This document shows positions 9,293-17,488 of a stretch of 64,000 nucleotides of DNA, one piece after another; positions within the stretch are counted from its first letter, which is position 1, and every line of letters starts with the position of its first letter. This DNA is from an uncultured Lachnospiraceae bacterium (GTDB lineage Bacteria > Bacillota > Clostridia > Lachnospirales > Lachnospiraceae): contig CAJUBP010000001.1 of assembly GCA_910584585.1 (NCBI GenBank), positions 124,001 through 188,000 of the forward strand, in the 5' to 3' direction. The position numbers were made by a program, and so were the translations under genes. The notes under the pieces were generated by a model. That model was given only the letters and a program-made list of their open reading frames with translations, did not search any database and was not told the origin of the DNA.

Positions 9293-9434
9293 AAGATTAT
9301 TATAATACAAATACCTCTTCGGCATTTATATTCATTTTAAACAGTCATTTATTGTCCCTGAACGAAACCTAGGATAATCACCAGAAACAATTCTGCAACT
9401 ATCTGCTGTGTTGCATCTTTGACTTACACTATTT

Positions 9435-9461
9435 TTATCGGTTAATTTCTGAAAGACTTTA
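9435..9461 (-). promoter_or_regulatory. Sigma-28 (sigma-D) promoter of flagellin
   Basis: On the minus strand TAAA-N15-ACCGATAA, one base from the sigma-28 consensus TAAA-N15-GCCGATAA. Transcription would start near 9428 and give a leader of about 175 bases. The same ACCGATAA version with 15-base spacing is found upstream of flgM at 28466. Confidence 0.88.
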
Positions 9462-9511
9462 TACCCTTTCACATTTTATTTTTCTAAAAACAAATAAAAT
9501 TCATATAGAAA

Positions 9512-10600
9512 TTACTTGACACCGAAATTCTGTGTTCTGTCCATTAAAAACTCTTCTATCTGTTTTTTCATACATTTTGAAATTTGTTCACCCTTCTTGT
9601 AAGCCGCATACCACTCTGCTGTTTTCTTGACTGCCTTTTCAATATTCCAAACCGACCTCCACTGAAACTTCTTTTTCAATCTGGAGCAGTCTAATCTCAA
9701 GAAATTTGCCTCATGAAATTCCTTTGCCCCTTTCACACACCACTCTGCTTTTTCTCCCACTGTCTGATTCCAAAACCGGCAAAACAGCTCTACAATTTCT
9801 CCGGTTTCTATAATATCTTCTTCCTCTGGGCCAACATTGTAATTCCCCGCATATTCTATATTCTCATACTGAGCCTGTGCAACCATTAGATATGCCGTTA
9901 CCGCATCCAACACATGTTGATATGGACGGACAGACGACGGGTTTCTCACCTCTATTTTCTGTTTTCCATAAACTCCTCGTACACAATCTGGAATAATTCG
10001 ATTTTCGGCAAAATCACCCCCGCCAATCACATTCCCTGCTCTCATAGTAGATACTGCTATATCTCTCTGTTTTAAATATGATTTTACATAACTGCTTGTA
10101 ACCAATTCAGAACAGGACTTTGAATTAGAATACGGATCATACCCATTTAATTCCTCTTCTTCCCGATATCCCCACTCCCATTCTTTATTTTTATACACTT
10201 TGTCGGTTGTCACATTTACAAAAGATCGAACTGAAGGGGTGCAGCGTACACATTCCAGCACATTTACCGTTCCCATTACATTTACTTCATAAGTATAAAC
10301 TGGTTTCTGATATGCCTTATACACCAATGGCTGCGCCGCCATATGTATTACAATTTCCGGATTCGTTTTATAAAAAACATCTTTTAAACTTTCCAAATTC
10401 CGTATATCTCCTATCACAGAGTTTATTTTATCCGATATTTTGCACAACTCCAAAAAGTTCACCCCTGCCGTAGTCTCTAAGGCATAACCTGTGACATCTG
10501 CTCCAAACTCTGCCAGAACCATACATAACCACGTTCCCTTAAATCCTGTATGTCCTGTCACTAAAACTTTTTTTCCCTTATAAAAAGAAAGGTTTAACAT
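9512..10600 (-). CDS. rfbG: CDP-glucose 4,6-dehydratase
   Basis: Short-chain dehydrogenase of the extended type. KKVLVTGHTGFKGTWLC is the NAD-binding loop typical of RfbG; IHMAAQPLVYKAY, VNVTTDKVYKN and the YDPYSNSKSCSE active-site Tyr-Lys follow. It makes CDP-4-keto-6-deoxyglucose from CDP-glucose. The start MLNLSFYKGKK at 10600 has AAGGAG five bases upstream; a start at 10624 would only add residues inside the upstream gene. It overlaps the end of the reductase gene by 23 bases, so the two are translationally linked. Its substrate is supplied by rfbF two genes upstream. Confidence 0.93.
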   Translation of the reverse strand: MLNLSFYKGKKVLVTGHTGFKGTWLCMVLAEFGADVTGYALETTAGVNFLELCKISDKINSVIGDIRNLESLKDVFYKTNPEIVIHMAAQPLVYKAYQKPVYTYEVNVMGTVNVLECVRCTPSVRSFVNVTTDKVYKNKEWEWGYREEEELNGYDPYSNSKSCSELVTSSYVKSYLKQRDIAVSTMRAGNVIGGGDFAENRIIPDCVRGVYGKQKIEVRNPSSVRPYQHVLDAVTAYLMVAQAQYENIEYAGNYNVGPEEEDIIETGEIVELFCRFWNQTVGEKAEWCVKGAKEFHEANFLRLDCSRLKKKFQWRSVWNIEKAVKKTAEWYAAYKKGEQISKCMKKQIEEFLMDRTQNFGVK

Positions 10601-11519
10601 CCACGCTCCTTCTTTCTTCCACAATCCAGTCTCTGGTTAATTGAACCCCTTTTTCAAAATCAATTTCTGGTTTAAATCCCAACTGTTCTATTTTACCTGT
10701 ATCAAATTCATCATATTTTAACATAATCCCCTGAAAAGGCACTTTGCCAAACATTAATTCCGAACTACTTCCCACTATTTCTTTCATCCGAATTACAAAT
10801 TGTTTCAACGGATATTGCATTTTATTTCCAATATAATATTCCGAATTTTTTTCTCCTTTTTTTCCTACAAGCACCATGGCTTTTGCCGCATCCGTACCAT
10901 AAATAAAATCATAAAGTTGCACCCCATAGGTTAACGGTATCCTCTCATGATTCAACATCTTTCTCAAAGTAGTATTCAAAAATCTTTCCGAATGCTCACC
11001 CGCACCATAGATATTGGATATAATAAGATTTATATATTCCATTCCTTCATTTATCGCCATTGACTTCGCCACAAAATTCGCTGCCGCTTTAGCTGCACCA
11101 TACATTTTCCCCATTCCAGGCCTGGCATTCTTTGCAGAAACATACTGCAACGCTTCATATTCCATAATACTTCCTGCGTTTACAAATCTCCGGCAATGCA
11201 GTCTTTTCGCTAATTCCAAAATCTCTACTGTATACTGCACATTTTGAACTTGTATCCGGCTATCCATTCTCTTCTGTCCTGACACGCCGCCCCATGCCAT
11301 ATGAAACAAAATATCAATCTTTCCATCTGGAAAATCATTCTGCTCCAACTTAAAAACTTGCTCTAATGGAGTCTCTATAATATGTAAGGAATGCTTCCAT
11401 TCTTCTGCGAGCTTTGCTTTATTCCGTACAATAACTGTAATATTATCTTCTTGATCCAATAATTCATCCACAAGCCATTTACCTACAAAACCCGTTGCTC
11501 CTGTTACTAAAATATTCAT
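10578..11519 (-). CDS. NAD(P)-dependent epimerase/reductase of the CDP-sugar operon
   Basis: 313 residues, extended SDR: MNILVTGATGFVGKWLVDE (dinucleotide loop), LFHMAWGG, FVNAGSIMEYE, and MYGAAKAAANFVAK with the active Tyr/Lys. Located between rfbF and rfbG, it should reduce or epimerise the 4-keto group of CDP-4-keto-6-deoxyglucose. No RfbH-type dehydrase is present, so a 3,6-dideoxy product is not implied, and the final sugar is unknown. The start at 11519 follows GGAGG at four bases. Confidence 0.82.
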   Translation of the reverse strand: MNILVTGATGFVGKWLVDELLDQEDNITVIVRNKAKLAEEWKHSLHIIETPLEQVFKLEQNDFPDGKIDILFHMAWGGVSGQKRMDSRIQVQNVQYTVEILELAKRLHCRRFVNAGSIMEYEALQYVSAKNARPGMGKMYGAAKAAANFVAKSMAINEGMEYINLIISNIYGAGEHSERFLNTTLRKMLNHERIPLTYGVQLYDFIYGTDAAKAMVLVGKKGEKNSEYYIGNKMQYPLKQFVIRMKEIVGSSSELMFGKVPFQGIMLKYDEFDTGKIEQLGFKPEIDFEKGVQLTRDWIVEERRSVDVKPFFL

Positions 11520-11584
11520 ATTGCCTCCAGATTATATCGCCACTTTCCAAGAGTATATTTTATATTTTTCTACAGCAACTTTCC

Positions 11585-12364
11585 CTATCCTTCCCAGGAT
11601 TTCCAGGGAGCCTTCCCCTGCTCCCAAATTTTATTCAATTGTTCCATTTCTCTCTTTGTATCCATACATTGCCAGTATCCATTAAACATATATGCCATCA
11701 ACTGTCCCTCTGCAGCTAATCTTTCTAAAGGCTCTTTTTCAAACATTATGCTATCTCCATCAATATAGTCAAAAATATCAGGTTCCAACACCATATATCC
11801 GGCATTCATTCTCGAAGTGTCATCCGTACTTTTTTCTCGAAAAGATACAATTTCTTTTTCTCCTGTAATATCTAAAACACCAAATCTTTGTTCTACATTT
11901 ACCGCTGTTAAAGTAGCTATTTTCCCATGCTCCTGATGAAATTTCAGCAAATCAGCTATATTAATATCTGAAACGCCATCTCCGTAAGTAAGCATAAACG
12001 TTTCTTCTCCTATATACTTTCGTATCCTTTTCACACGTCCTCCAGTCATTGTATGCAATCCAGTATCCACCAATGTTACTTTCCATGGCTCTGAAACATT
12101 ATCATGTACAATCATTTTATTGCCAGCCGCAAAATCAAAAGTTATATCACTATTATATATATAATAATTATCAAACCATTCTTTTATCACATGCTGTTTA
12201 TATCCGCAACAAATTATAAATTCATAGAAACCATAATGCGAATATTCTTTCATAATATGCCAAAGAATTGGTTTCCCGCCGATCTCCAACATCGGTTTAG
12301 GCTTCAAATGGCTTTCTTCACTTATTCTAGTTCCGAAGCCACCTGCTAAAATCACAACTTTCAT
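11585..12364 (-). CDS. rfbF: Glucose-1-phosphate cytidylyltransferase
   Basis: 259 residues. MKVVILAGGFGTRISEESH is the nucleotidyltransferase signature, then KPKPMLEIGGKPILWHIM and ICCGYKQHVIKEWF, all characteristic of RfbF. It activates glucose-1-phosphate with CTP to CDP-glucose, the entry step for the dehydratase downstream. Its ATG overlaps the glycosyltransferase stop by one base (TAATG), which implies coupled translation. Confidence 0.95.
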   Translation of the reverse strand: MKVVILAGGFGTRISEESHLKPKPMLEIGGKPILWHIMKEYSHYGFYEFIICCGYKQHVIKEWFDNYYIYNSDITFDFAAGNKMIVHDNVSEPWKVTLVDTGLHTMTGGRVKRIRKYIGEETFMLTYGDGVSDINIADLLKFHQEHGKIATLTAVNVEQRFGVLDITGEKEIVSFREKSTDDTSRMNAGYMVLEPDIFDYIDGDSIMFEKEPLERLAAEGQLMAYMFNGYWQCMDTKREMEQLNKIWEQGKAPWKSWEG

Positions 12365-14190
12365 TATTCTTTCTCCAATACAAATGTATCAACAATACTT
12401 ATTTTATCTCTGATTTCCTTGTCTTGTTTCCAGGGATATTGTTTCACAACCTCAGCTTTTATTTCATTGATATCCTTACCCGATTCAAATTCTTTTTGAA
12501 TCCCTTGGTAAAATACCCTTTTCTCTTGCTGTTTCGGCAAAGAGTACATGTTAAGTATTCTTTCTGAATTTAAAGCCTCAAAGAATATTTCTTGTAAGCG
12601 AGACTTAATTTTTTCCTCACTTTTTTCTGCCAATTTTACTGGAAAATTGCCTAAATAATTTATATGTTCAAAATATACAAAAAAACAAATCTCTTCCCAT
12701 GTATACAATCCCTCAAATTTCTTAAGTCCATAAGCCAAACTCAATAAGTAATACGTTTTTCTTGAAATATACATAAATATTTCTATAAACTCATTTTCTC
12801 TATAATTCAAAATCTCCCAACAAAATTTCATCAAATCATTTTGCTGCGAAATCCTTGTTTCCGGCAATAAAAACTTAGGCACAACCCACTCATCTTGCTC
12901 TGTATTCGTTTCCTCCCATAACATTAAATCAATGTTACAAACACCTGCATATTTTCCTGCCAATAACATTACTAAAATATGAGGATAATATTCAAAAAAC
13001 AAATTATTTCGCTCTTTCTTAATTATTTCCGTAAAATTGATGCTTCTCAATAAATCCATATTAACGGTTTTCCCCGTCATATAACTCAAACCAATTATTT
13101 TTAATGTTGCTTCTATACCAGCTTCAAAATATCCATCACCTATTTTTCCAAAATTCTCCCCTCTCCCATTAGTCTGAAATACACCATAAAATGAATTCAC
13201 TTTTAAGGATGTTAAAAATTCTCCCAAGTTCTCCCAAATCATCAGATCTTCATCACTTGTTAAAACTGCAAATTTTCCGCTCGCCAGTTCTAAGGTTCGT
13301 ATTTCATTTATGGCTAGCCCCTGATTTTCTTCAAATTCATGATATACAATCCTTGTGTCCTGCAATTTCTTAATTTTCTGATATCCGTCTATATCATTTA
13401 CAGAACCATTGTTTGATACAATAATTTCAATTTCACTATCATAGGGACACCGCAGTAAATGTTGTACATTCTTTAACGCAGCCGTTCCTCGATTATAACT
13501 TGGAATACAAATAGACAAGAAAACATTCTTTCTCTCTTTTTTACCATGCAATCTTTTTCTATGAAGCTCAGAGATTAAATTCAAATATTTTTCCCCATCC
13601 ATTGCAACTATATTCTTTGGTAAATAAAATTCCTCATATTGTTCAAATATTCTACACATCAATTCCGTGTCTTGAAACACTGCTACATTACTAAGGTATA
13701 TTTCCCTAAAACGAGGCAATTTCAAAAAAGAAACAAATCTTTCTTCCGACTCATTTAAAACTATATATATAGCATCCCACTTTTTTCTCTTCATTTCCGG
13801 AAGCATTTTTCTGATATCCCAAATATCTGCAAACAAAATACTTCCAAACTCCTCCTGGCCCTCTCGTTCAAACTCTTCTAATTCAAATGTACCTTCAAAT
13901 CTTTCTTCTTTCTTATCATAAATATAGAATTTTTTTTCACTGACCGGAATAAAATCAAGTACACATTCTTCATATGAAATTTTTGTGATCCCATCTCTAT
14001 TCTGTATAAAATTATCTCGAAACTCAATCTCGTTGGGAAAAATAAAACATAAATTTAAATTTTCGAGAATTTGCTGCTTTTCGTATCCAAGTTCATATGC
14101 CTGTATCCAATTTTCCACAGCTAATTCATAATATCCTCCCTCAAATAGTTCAATAGCAAAATTATAATATTCTTCTCCAAGGCTCTTCAT
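12364..14190 (-). CDS. Glycosyltransferase family 2 protein with helical N-terminal extension
   Basis: 608 residues. The first 50 look like a TPR-type helical pair (YYELAVENWIQAYELGYEK). A GT-A glycosyltransferase begins near residue 225: LSICIPSYNRGTAALKNV, IEIIVSNNGSVND, and the acidic metal motif VLTSDEDLMIW. It probably attaches the CDP-activated sugar made by the next three genes, perhaps to flagellin. The 370 residues after the catalytic core are helical and unassigned. It is first in its operon, with AAAGGA about 12 bases before the ATG. The coding is very AT-rich compared with the flagellar operon. Confidence 0.8.
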   Translation of the reverse strand: MKSLGEEYYNFAIELFEGGYYELAVENWIQAYELGYEKQQILENLNLCFIFPNEIEFRDNFIQNRDGITKISYEECVLDFIPVSEKKFYIYDKKEERFEGTFELEEFEREGQEEFGSILFADIWDIRKMLPEMKRKKWDAIYIVLNESEERFVSFLKLPRFREIYLSNVAVFQDTELMCRIFEQYEEFYLPKNIVAMDGEKYLNLISELHRKRLHGKKERKNVFLSICIPSYNRGTAALKNVQHLLRCPYDSEIEIIVSNNGSVNDIDGYQKIKKLQDTRIVYHEFEENQGLAINEIRTLELASGKFAVLTSDEDLMIWENLGEFLTSLKVNSFYGVFQTNGRGENFGKIGDGYFEAGIEATLKIIGLSYMTGKTVNMDLLRSINFTEIIKKERNNLFFEYYPHILVMLLAGKYAGVCNIDLMLWEETNTEQDEWVVPKFLLPETRISQQNDLMKFCWEILNYRENEFIEIFMYISRKTYYLLSLAYGLKKFEGLYTWEEICFFVYFEHINYLGNFPVKLAEKSEEKIKSRLQEIFFEALNSERILNMYSLPKQQEKRVFYQGIQKEFESGKDINEIKAEVVKQYPWKQDKEIRDKISIVDTFVLEKE

Positions 14191-15204
14191 AATTTATCAC
14201 TGTTCCTTTCACAATCAAACTCTCTCATTGTTCCCGTATCATTATGTATAAAGTACATTCTCTAGGCTCTGCTAGCCTATACACCTCATCTTAAATTGTA
14301 CCGTTGGAATAAAATCCCTACAGCCTCTTATGATCTTTATATAGTTGCAGCAAAAGCATCTGCAACTATACCTTATATGAATCATATATAGCAACGTTCT
14401 TTTAGGAAAACATGCCTTAGGCAAATTTCGGCAGAACTGTTTTGAAAAAACAGCAAATACATTAAGAAAATAATTTCCTGGAAAAACGAAAAACCTATAA
14501 TAATTTAAGGCGAAACATTATCAGATTAATAAATATGCTTTTTTATTTTTGTATCAAAAATAATCTGGAATAACTTAAAACCTCATCCCATTTGCAATTT
14601 CATGACACCATGGCCTCTACTTTTCTCCCATCGTAATATTAATCTAGATAATGACACAAAATCTTACTAATGTTCTACACACTTTTCACCTTTAAACTTA
14701 CTATTGAAATGGCTCCTCATAGTTATTAGATGTCACTAAGAATATAAAAAAGAAACAGACGCTAATCCATTTCCCTTGCCTTGAATGGTATGTCGCCTCC
14801 ATGCGTTATATGACTTCCTATCTATTTTTATATCGGTAAAATTCAATTTATAATTTAGTATAATCTAAAATATAAAATATTATCTACCAATATATCAATG
14901 CCATTTAGCGCTCTAATATGCATAACCTTCTGCCCGTTATGGCAAATATAATACTTTTTCCATCGTCTTCCTTACATACCATTGACGGCCTTTAAAACTT
15001 GTAGGACATCGCCAATATATTTTCTGTGTATTTCCAATACCGGTATCAATGTATTATCAATCCTGTCATTACTGACATAGATGATGAAATAATCTTTAAA
15101 CTGGAAGCTTTGCGGGATGTGCGCTACACTCCACTCATGGGAGACCATAGAGCCAAAGGCTGCTTTACCCCTCTTGTATTTTGCGGAGGGTTCAAGCAGC
15201 CGCA
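14191..15204. other. Long AT-rich intergenic region
   Basis: About 1 kb with no gene I can support. It must hold the promoter of the glycosyltransferase operon; no strong one is visible. A perfect 10-base inverted repeat (ATAGTTGCAG ... CTGCAACTAT, 14341-14369) and a small palindrome near 14263-14279 (TAGGCT-AGCAG-AGCCTA) are present. A 77-codon open frame on the minus strand at 14972-15205 has no recognisable motif and no ribosome site and is probably not a gene. Confidence 0.6.
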
Positions 15205-15294
15205 ATGATTACATATCAGGGTTTCTTTTTATTCTGTACGTTCATTGCTGTCCTCATCAGTCTGCTTTATCAGATTTTTAAGGGAAAGAAATAG
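15205..15294 (+). CDS. Putative holin-like type I toxin peptide
   Basis: A 29-residue peptide beginning MITYQGFFLF, with one hydrophobic span and a basic end (FKGKK). This pattern is that of the small holin-like toxins (Hol_Tox family) common in Lachnospiraceae and usually silenced by an antisense RNA. A stem-loop follows the stop directly, and the sequence GGGGTAGAGCCGCTTCT about 55 bases further on is the kind of tail I associate with these loci. GGAGGG lies about 15 bases before the ATG, longer than ideal, so either expression is low or the locus is decaying. Family membership is by pattern only. Confidence 0.6.
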   Translation: MITYQGFFLFCTFIAVLISLLYQIFKGKK

Positions 15295-15320
15295 CCGCAC
15301 TACTTCCGATAGTGACGGCT
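15293..15320 (+). terminator. Stem-loop after the holin-like toxin
   Basis: AGCCGCACTA ... TAGTGACGGCT pairs with one bulged base around a seven-base loop, starting inside the toxin stop codon. There is no T run, so it may be an RNA-stability or antisense-pairing element rather than a simple terminator. Confidence 0.5.
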
Positions 15321-15889
15321 GACCTCATAAGAAGTTATAGCTTATTCATCTAAGGGGTAGAGCCGCTTCTATGACCTTCCCTTTTTCTATGCTTAATCTA
15401 GCAGATTTGGCAGCGGGATTCAAGAGTCCAACACAGGTTTCATGGGCTATCTGCTGTGAAGTGGTTACAATCCATTCCCAGATATAGCAAAAAGCATTAT
15501 AAAATCTGGCATGGGTGTGAATTGCAACAGAATTAAAAACGTACAGAACAAAAAAATCCTCAAACTTTTCCCAATTTTTCCAAAATATCCCCAAAAACTG
15601 TCATATTTCGCCCCTCCTGGTTGTTATTATATATGTGGCGGGTATTTATATAGGCTTTTCCGGGGAGCTGGAAAGGCCGAAGAAGAGCCAGAACAAATTC
15701 TCTCACCAGCTCTGGCTCTTCGCTCCTTTTTACCTCTGCCATCTGAGAAACTGTTAAAGAATAACTAACTGTACCTGGCCTTGTATAAGTACCCATCTTT
15801 ACCGGTTATTTTTTAGCAGTTCCCGACAATAACTCCTGACAGGCGTTCCCCCACTTCCTGTCAGGATTATTTTTTCTTCTTACAATATG
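15321..15889. other. Intergenic region with one inverted repeat
   Basis: No convincing gene. A perfect 11-base inverted repeat GAAGAGCCAGA ... TCTGGCTCTTC (15682-15692 and 15711-15721, 18-base loop), followed on the plus strand by GCTCCTTTTT, could terminate plus-strand transcription. A minus-strand AGGAGGGGCGAAATATG near 15600-15615 starts only a 14-codon frame. The bases just left of 15870 lie after the first sigma gene and contain a short T-rich stretch. Confidence 0.5.
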
Positions 15890-16354
15890 TTAGAGGTTCT
15901 CTCCATGAATTCTTTCTCTATGAGTTCTATCCATGAACTCTTTTTCCATGAGTTCCTTCTCTATGAGTTCTATCCCCATAAGCTCTTTTTCCATGAGTTC
16001 TTTCTCTATGAGTTCTCTCTCCATGATCTCTTTTTCTATGAGTTCTTTTTCTATTCCGTTCTCGGATAATTCAAGAATTCTCTCCATTTCCCGCTGCCTC
16101 AGCAGATTATGGGATTTGTTCTCCACCACGGCGTCCATGTAAAACCAGACTTTGCCGGATTCCGCATTGAGCAGCCTGTCGGCATTCCTGATCAGGGCTA
16201 AAAACGCCTCCTGCACCACATCCTCCGCATCTTCTTTGTCCTGCAGAATTTTGTATGCCTTATAATACATCTCTTCCCTATGCTTCTTATAGAAATCCGC
16301 GAAAAACTCTTTCCCAGACTCTGTTTCTAACAGTGTCAGATATTGCAATAACAT
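15890..16354 (-). CDS. ECF-like sigma factor with region 4 replaced by pentapeptide repeats (degenerate)
   Basis: 154 residues. The first 95 match the two neighbouring paralogues: MLLQYLTLLETESGKEFF, then sigma region 2 (YYKAYKILQDKEDAEDVVQE). After residue 100 the region 4 helix-turn-helix is absent. In its place are about ten copies of a five-residue unit of the type E-[LI]-[MI]-E-[KR], encoded by a 15-base repeat (15900-16060). The last copies read out of frame (THRERIHGE), showing a frameshift within the repeat. Without region 4 it cannot recognise a -35 element in the usual way, so it is either a decaying paralogue or an altered regulator. It keeps the shared promoter. Confidence 0.7.
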   Translation of the reverse strand: MLLQYLTLLETESGKEFFADFYKKHREEMYYKAYKILQDKEDAEDVVQEAFLALIRNADRLLNAESGKVWFYMDAVVENKSHNLLRQREMERILELSENGIEKELIEKEIMERELIEKELMEKELMGIELIEKELMEKEFMDRTHRERIHGENL

Positions 16355-16439
16355 AATTCTCTCATCTTCCTTCCTCTTTTGTATGTCACAAGCCGGCAGT
16401 CCAGCTCATAACTGCTGTAGTGTTTCCTTCTGTATCTTC

Positions 16440-16468
16440 ATTTTACACATGATTTTCATGACTTTCAA
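16440..16468 (-). promoter_or_regulatory. Sigma-A-type promoter of first sigma paralogue
   Basis: Minus strand TTGAAA-N17-TAAAAT, about 86 bases before the gene. The element and its surroundings are conserved before all three sigma genes. Confidence 0.75.
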
Positions 16469-16513
16469 TGCATAACGGAGAAATCCGCGAAATGCGTTTT
16501 TGAGTGACAAAAA

Positions 16514-16609
16514 GGACTGTCGGAAAATGAAATTCACGTATAATATATGGTATGAAACTGAATGGTTCATGGCTATATATTATAGAAATCTACTATTTCC
16601 CGACAGTCC
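16514..16609. repeat. MITE-like long inverted repeat
   Basis: GGACTGTCGGAAA (16514-16526) and TTTCCCGACAGTCC (16596-16609) are near-perfect inverted repeats, with one extra C. The interior also pairs in part (ATAATATAT with ATATATTAT, ATGAAAC with GGTTCAT), so the whole 96 bases can form one long hairpin. It sits between two sigma genes and could be a small non-autonomous mobile element or a transcription end for sigma gene 2. Confidence 0.5.
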
Positions 16610-16618
16610 CCTTCATGT

Positions 16619-16705
16619 CTGCTTCCTATTTCTCGCCTTTGTTCTTCCTGCTTCCTATTTCTCGCCTTTGTTCTTCCTGCTTCCTACTTCTTGCCTTTGC
16701 TCTTC
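16619..16705. repeat. 29-base tandem repeat, three copies
   Basis: The unit starts CTGCTTCCTATTTCTCGCC and repeats at 16619, 16648 and 16677. The first two copies are identical; the third differs at three positions and overlaps the last codons of the second sigma gene (the GKSKGKK tail). The tail codons have therefore been copied twice beyond the stop, which points to slippage. Confidence 0.85.
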
Positions 16706-17286
16706 CCGCTTTCGGTACCTTTGCCGGCCTTTTCATTCCAGAGGCCGTTCTCTTCCAGTATGGACTGGAGTTTGGCCTTAGCGCGTTTGGAGATGTGCCT
16801 CACGTTGTCCGCTGTAGTCTCCAGTTCCACCGCAATTTCTTTCGGCTTCATCTGATAGTAGTACTGCAGGATCAGCACTTCCTTATAAGGATGCTTCAGG
16901 CGCTTCAATAAACCAGTCAGGGCTTCATGGACTTCGAATTCTTCCATCAATATGTCAGGGCCTTTTTCCATGATTTCCTCCTGCATCCAGGTTTCATCCA
17001 GGCCGGGCGTTTCCTGGATTTTCCGCCGCTTCAGCAGATTGAGCGAGCGGTTTTTCACAATGGTTTCCATATAGAACCAGACCTTGTAGGGCTTTTCATT
17101 GATCACTTTATCCACATTCCGAATCAGCGATAAAAATGTCTCCTGGACCATATCTTCCGCATCGTCCGAATTGTGCAGGATATTGTATGCTTTATAGTAC
17201 AGCTCCGTTCTGTGCTTCTTATAGATGTCCGTGAAAAAGTCCTTCTCGTGATCTGTTTCTAACAGAGCCAGGTATTGCAGCAACAT
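16684..17286 (-). CDS. ECF-like RNA polymerase sigma factor
   Basis: 200 residues. Region 2 (YYKAYNILHNSDDAEDMVQE, LSLIRNVDKV) is followed by a linker and region 4 with a helix-turn-helix (LILQYYYQMKPKEIAVELE, TTADNVRHISKRAKAKL). It would direct RNA polymerase to a dedicated promoter set. No anti-sigma gene is adjacent. It is the middle of three tandem paralogues and has a Lys/Gly tail encoded by a tandem repeat. The start at 17286 is preceded by GGGGG and a purine-rich tract conserved with the first paralogue (AAAAGAGGAAGGAAGATGA type). Confidence 0.85.
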   Translation of the reverse strand: MLLQYLALLETDHEKDFFTDIYKKHRTELYYKAYNILHNSDDAEDMVQETFLSLIRNVDKVINEKPYKVWFYMETIVKNRSLNLLKRRKIQETPGLDETWMQEEIMEKGPDILMEEFEVHEALTGLLKRLKHPYKEVLILQYYYQMKPKEIAVELETTADNVRHISKRAKAKLQSILEENGLWNEKAGKGTESGKSKGKK

Positions 17287-17375
17287 GTTCCCCCTTCATC
17301 TTCCTTTCTCTTTTGTAAGACATGTGATAACAGCGCGCGGACGGCACTGTTATGCGATTTCCTGTTACACCTTAA

Positions 17376-17404
17376 ATTTTACACAGGATTTCCATGACTT
17401 TCAA
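17376..17404 (-). promoter_or_regulatory. Sigma-A-type promoter of second sigma paralogue
   Basis: Minus strand TTGAAA-N17-TAAAAT. The spacer differs by only two bases from that of the first paralogue, and the upstream GGGATTGAAA is shared with the third. Confidence 0.78.
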
Positions 17405-17488
17405 TCCCATAACAAGAGAATCCGCAAAACGCGTTTTCTGTTCACGATAGAATTATCCTTTTGCAGCGGGGTTTTGCCGTTTATATTT

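Noticed and set aside
14830..14857. Sigma-28-like element TAAA-N16-ACCGATAT on the minus strand, upstream of the sugar operon
   Set aside because: Spacer is one base too long, the last base differs, and it lies more than 600 bases from the first gene; not strong enough to call.
14972..15205. 77-codon minus-strand frame that vaguely resembles a RelE/ParE C-terminus
   Set aside because: No ribosome site, no catalytic pattern and no antitoxin gene beside it; probably chance.
15170..15430. Short similarity among minus-strand segments reading RLLEPSAKYK, GLLNPAAKSA and, near 44910-44945, RLLEPSLAK
   Set aside because: About 30 bases each with many differences; too short to call a repeat family without a search.
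15890..16142. Repeat tract read as a plus-strand peptide rich in MSSFS
   Set aside because: It is the complement of the pentapeptide-repeat part of a sigma gene with a promoter on the minus strand.
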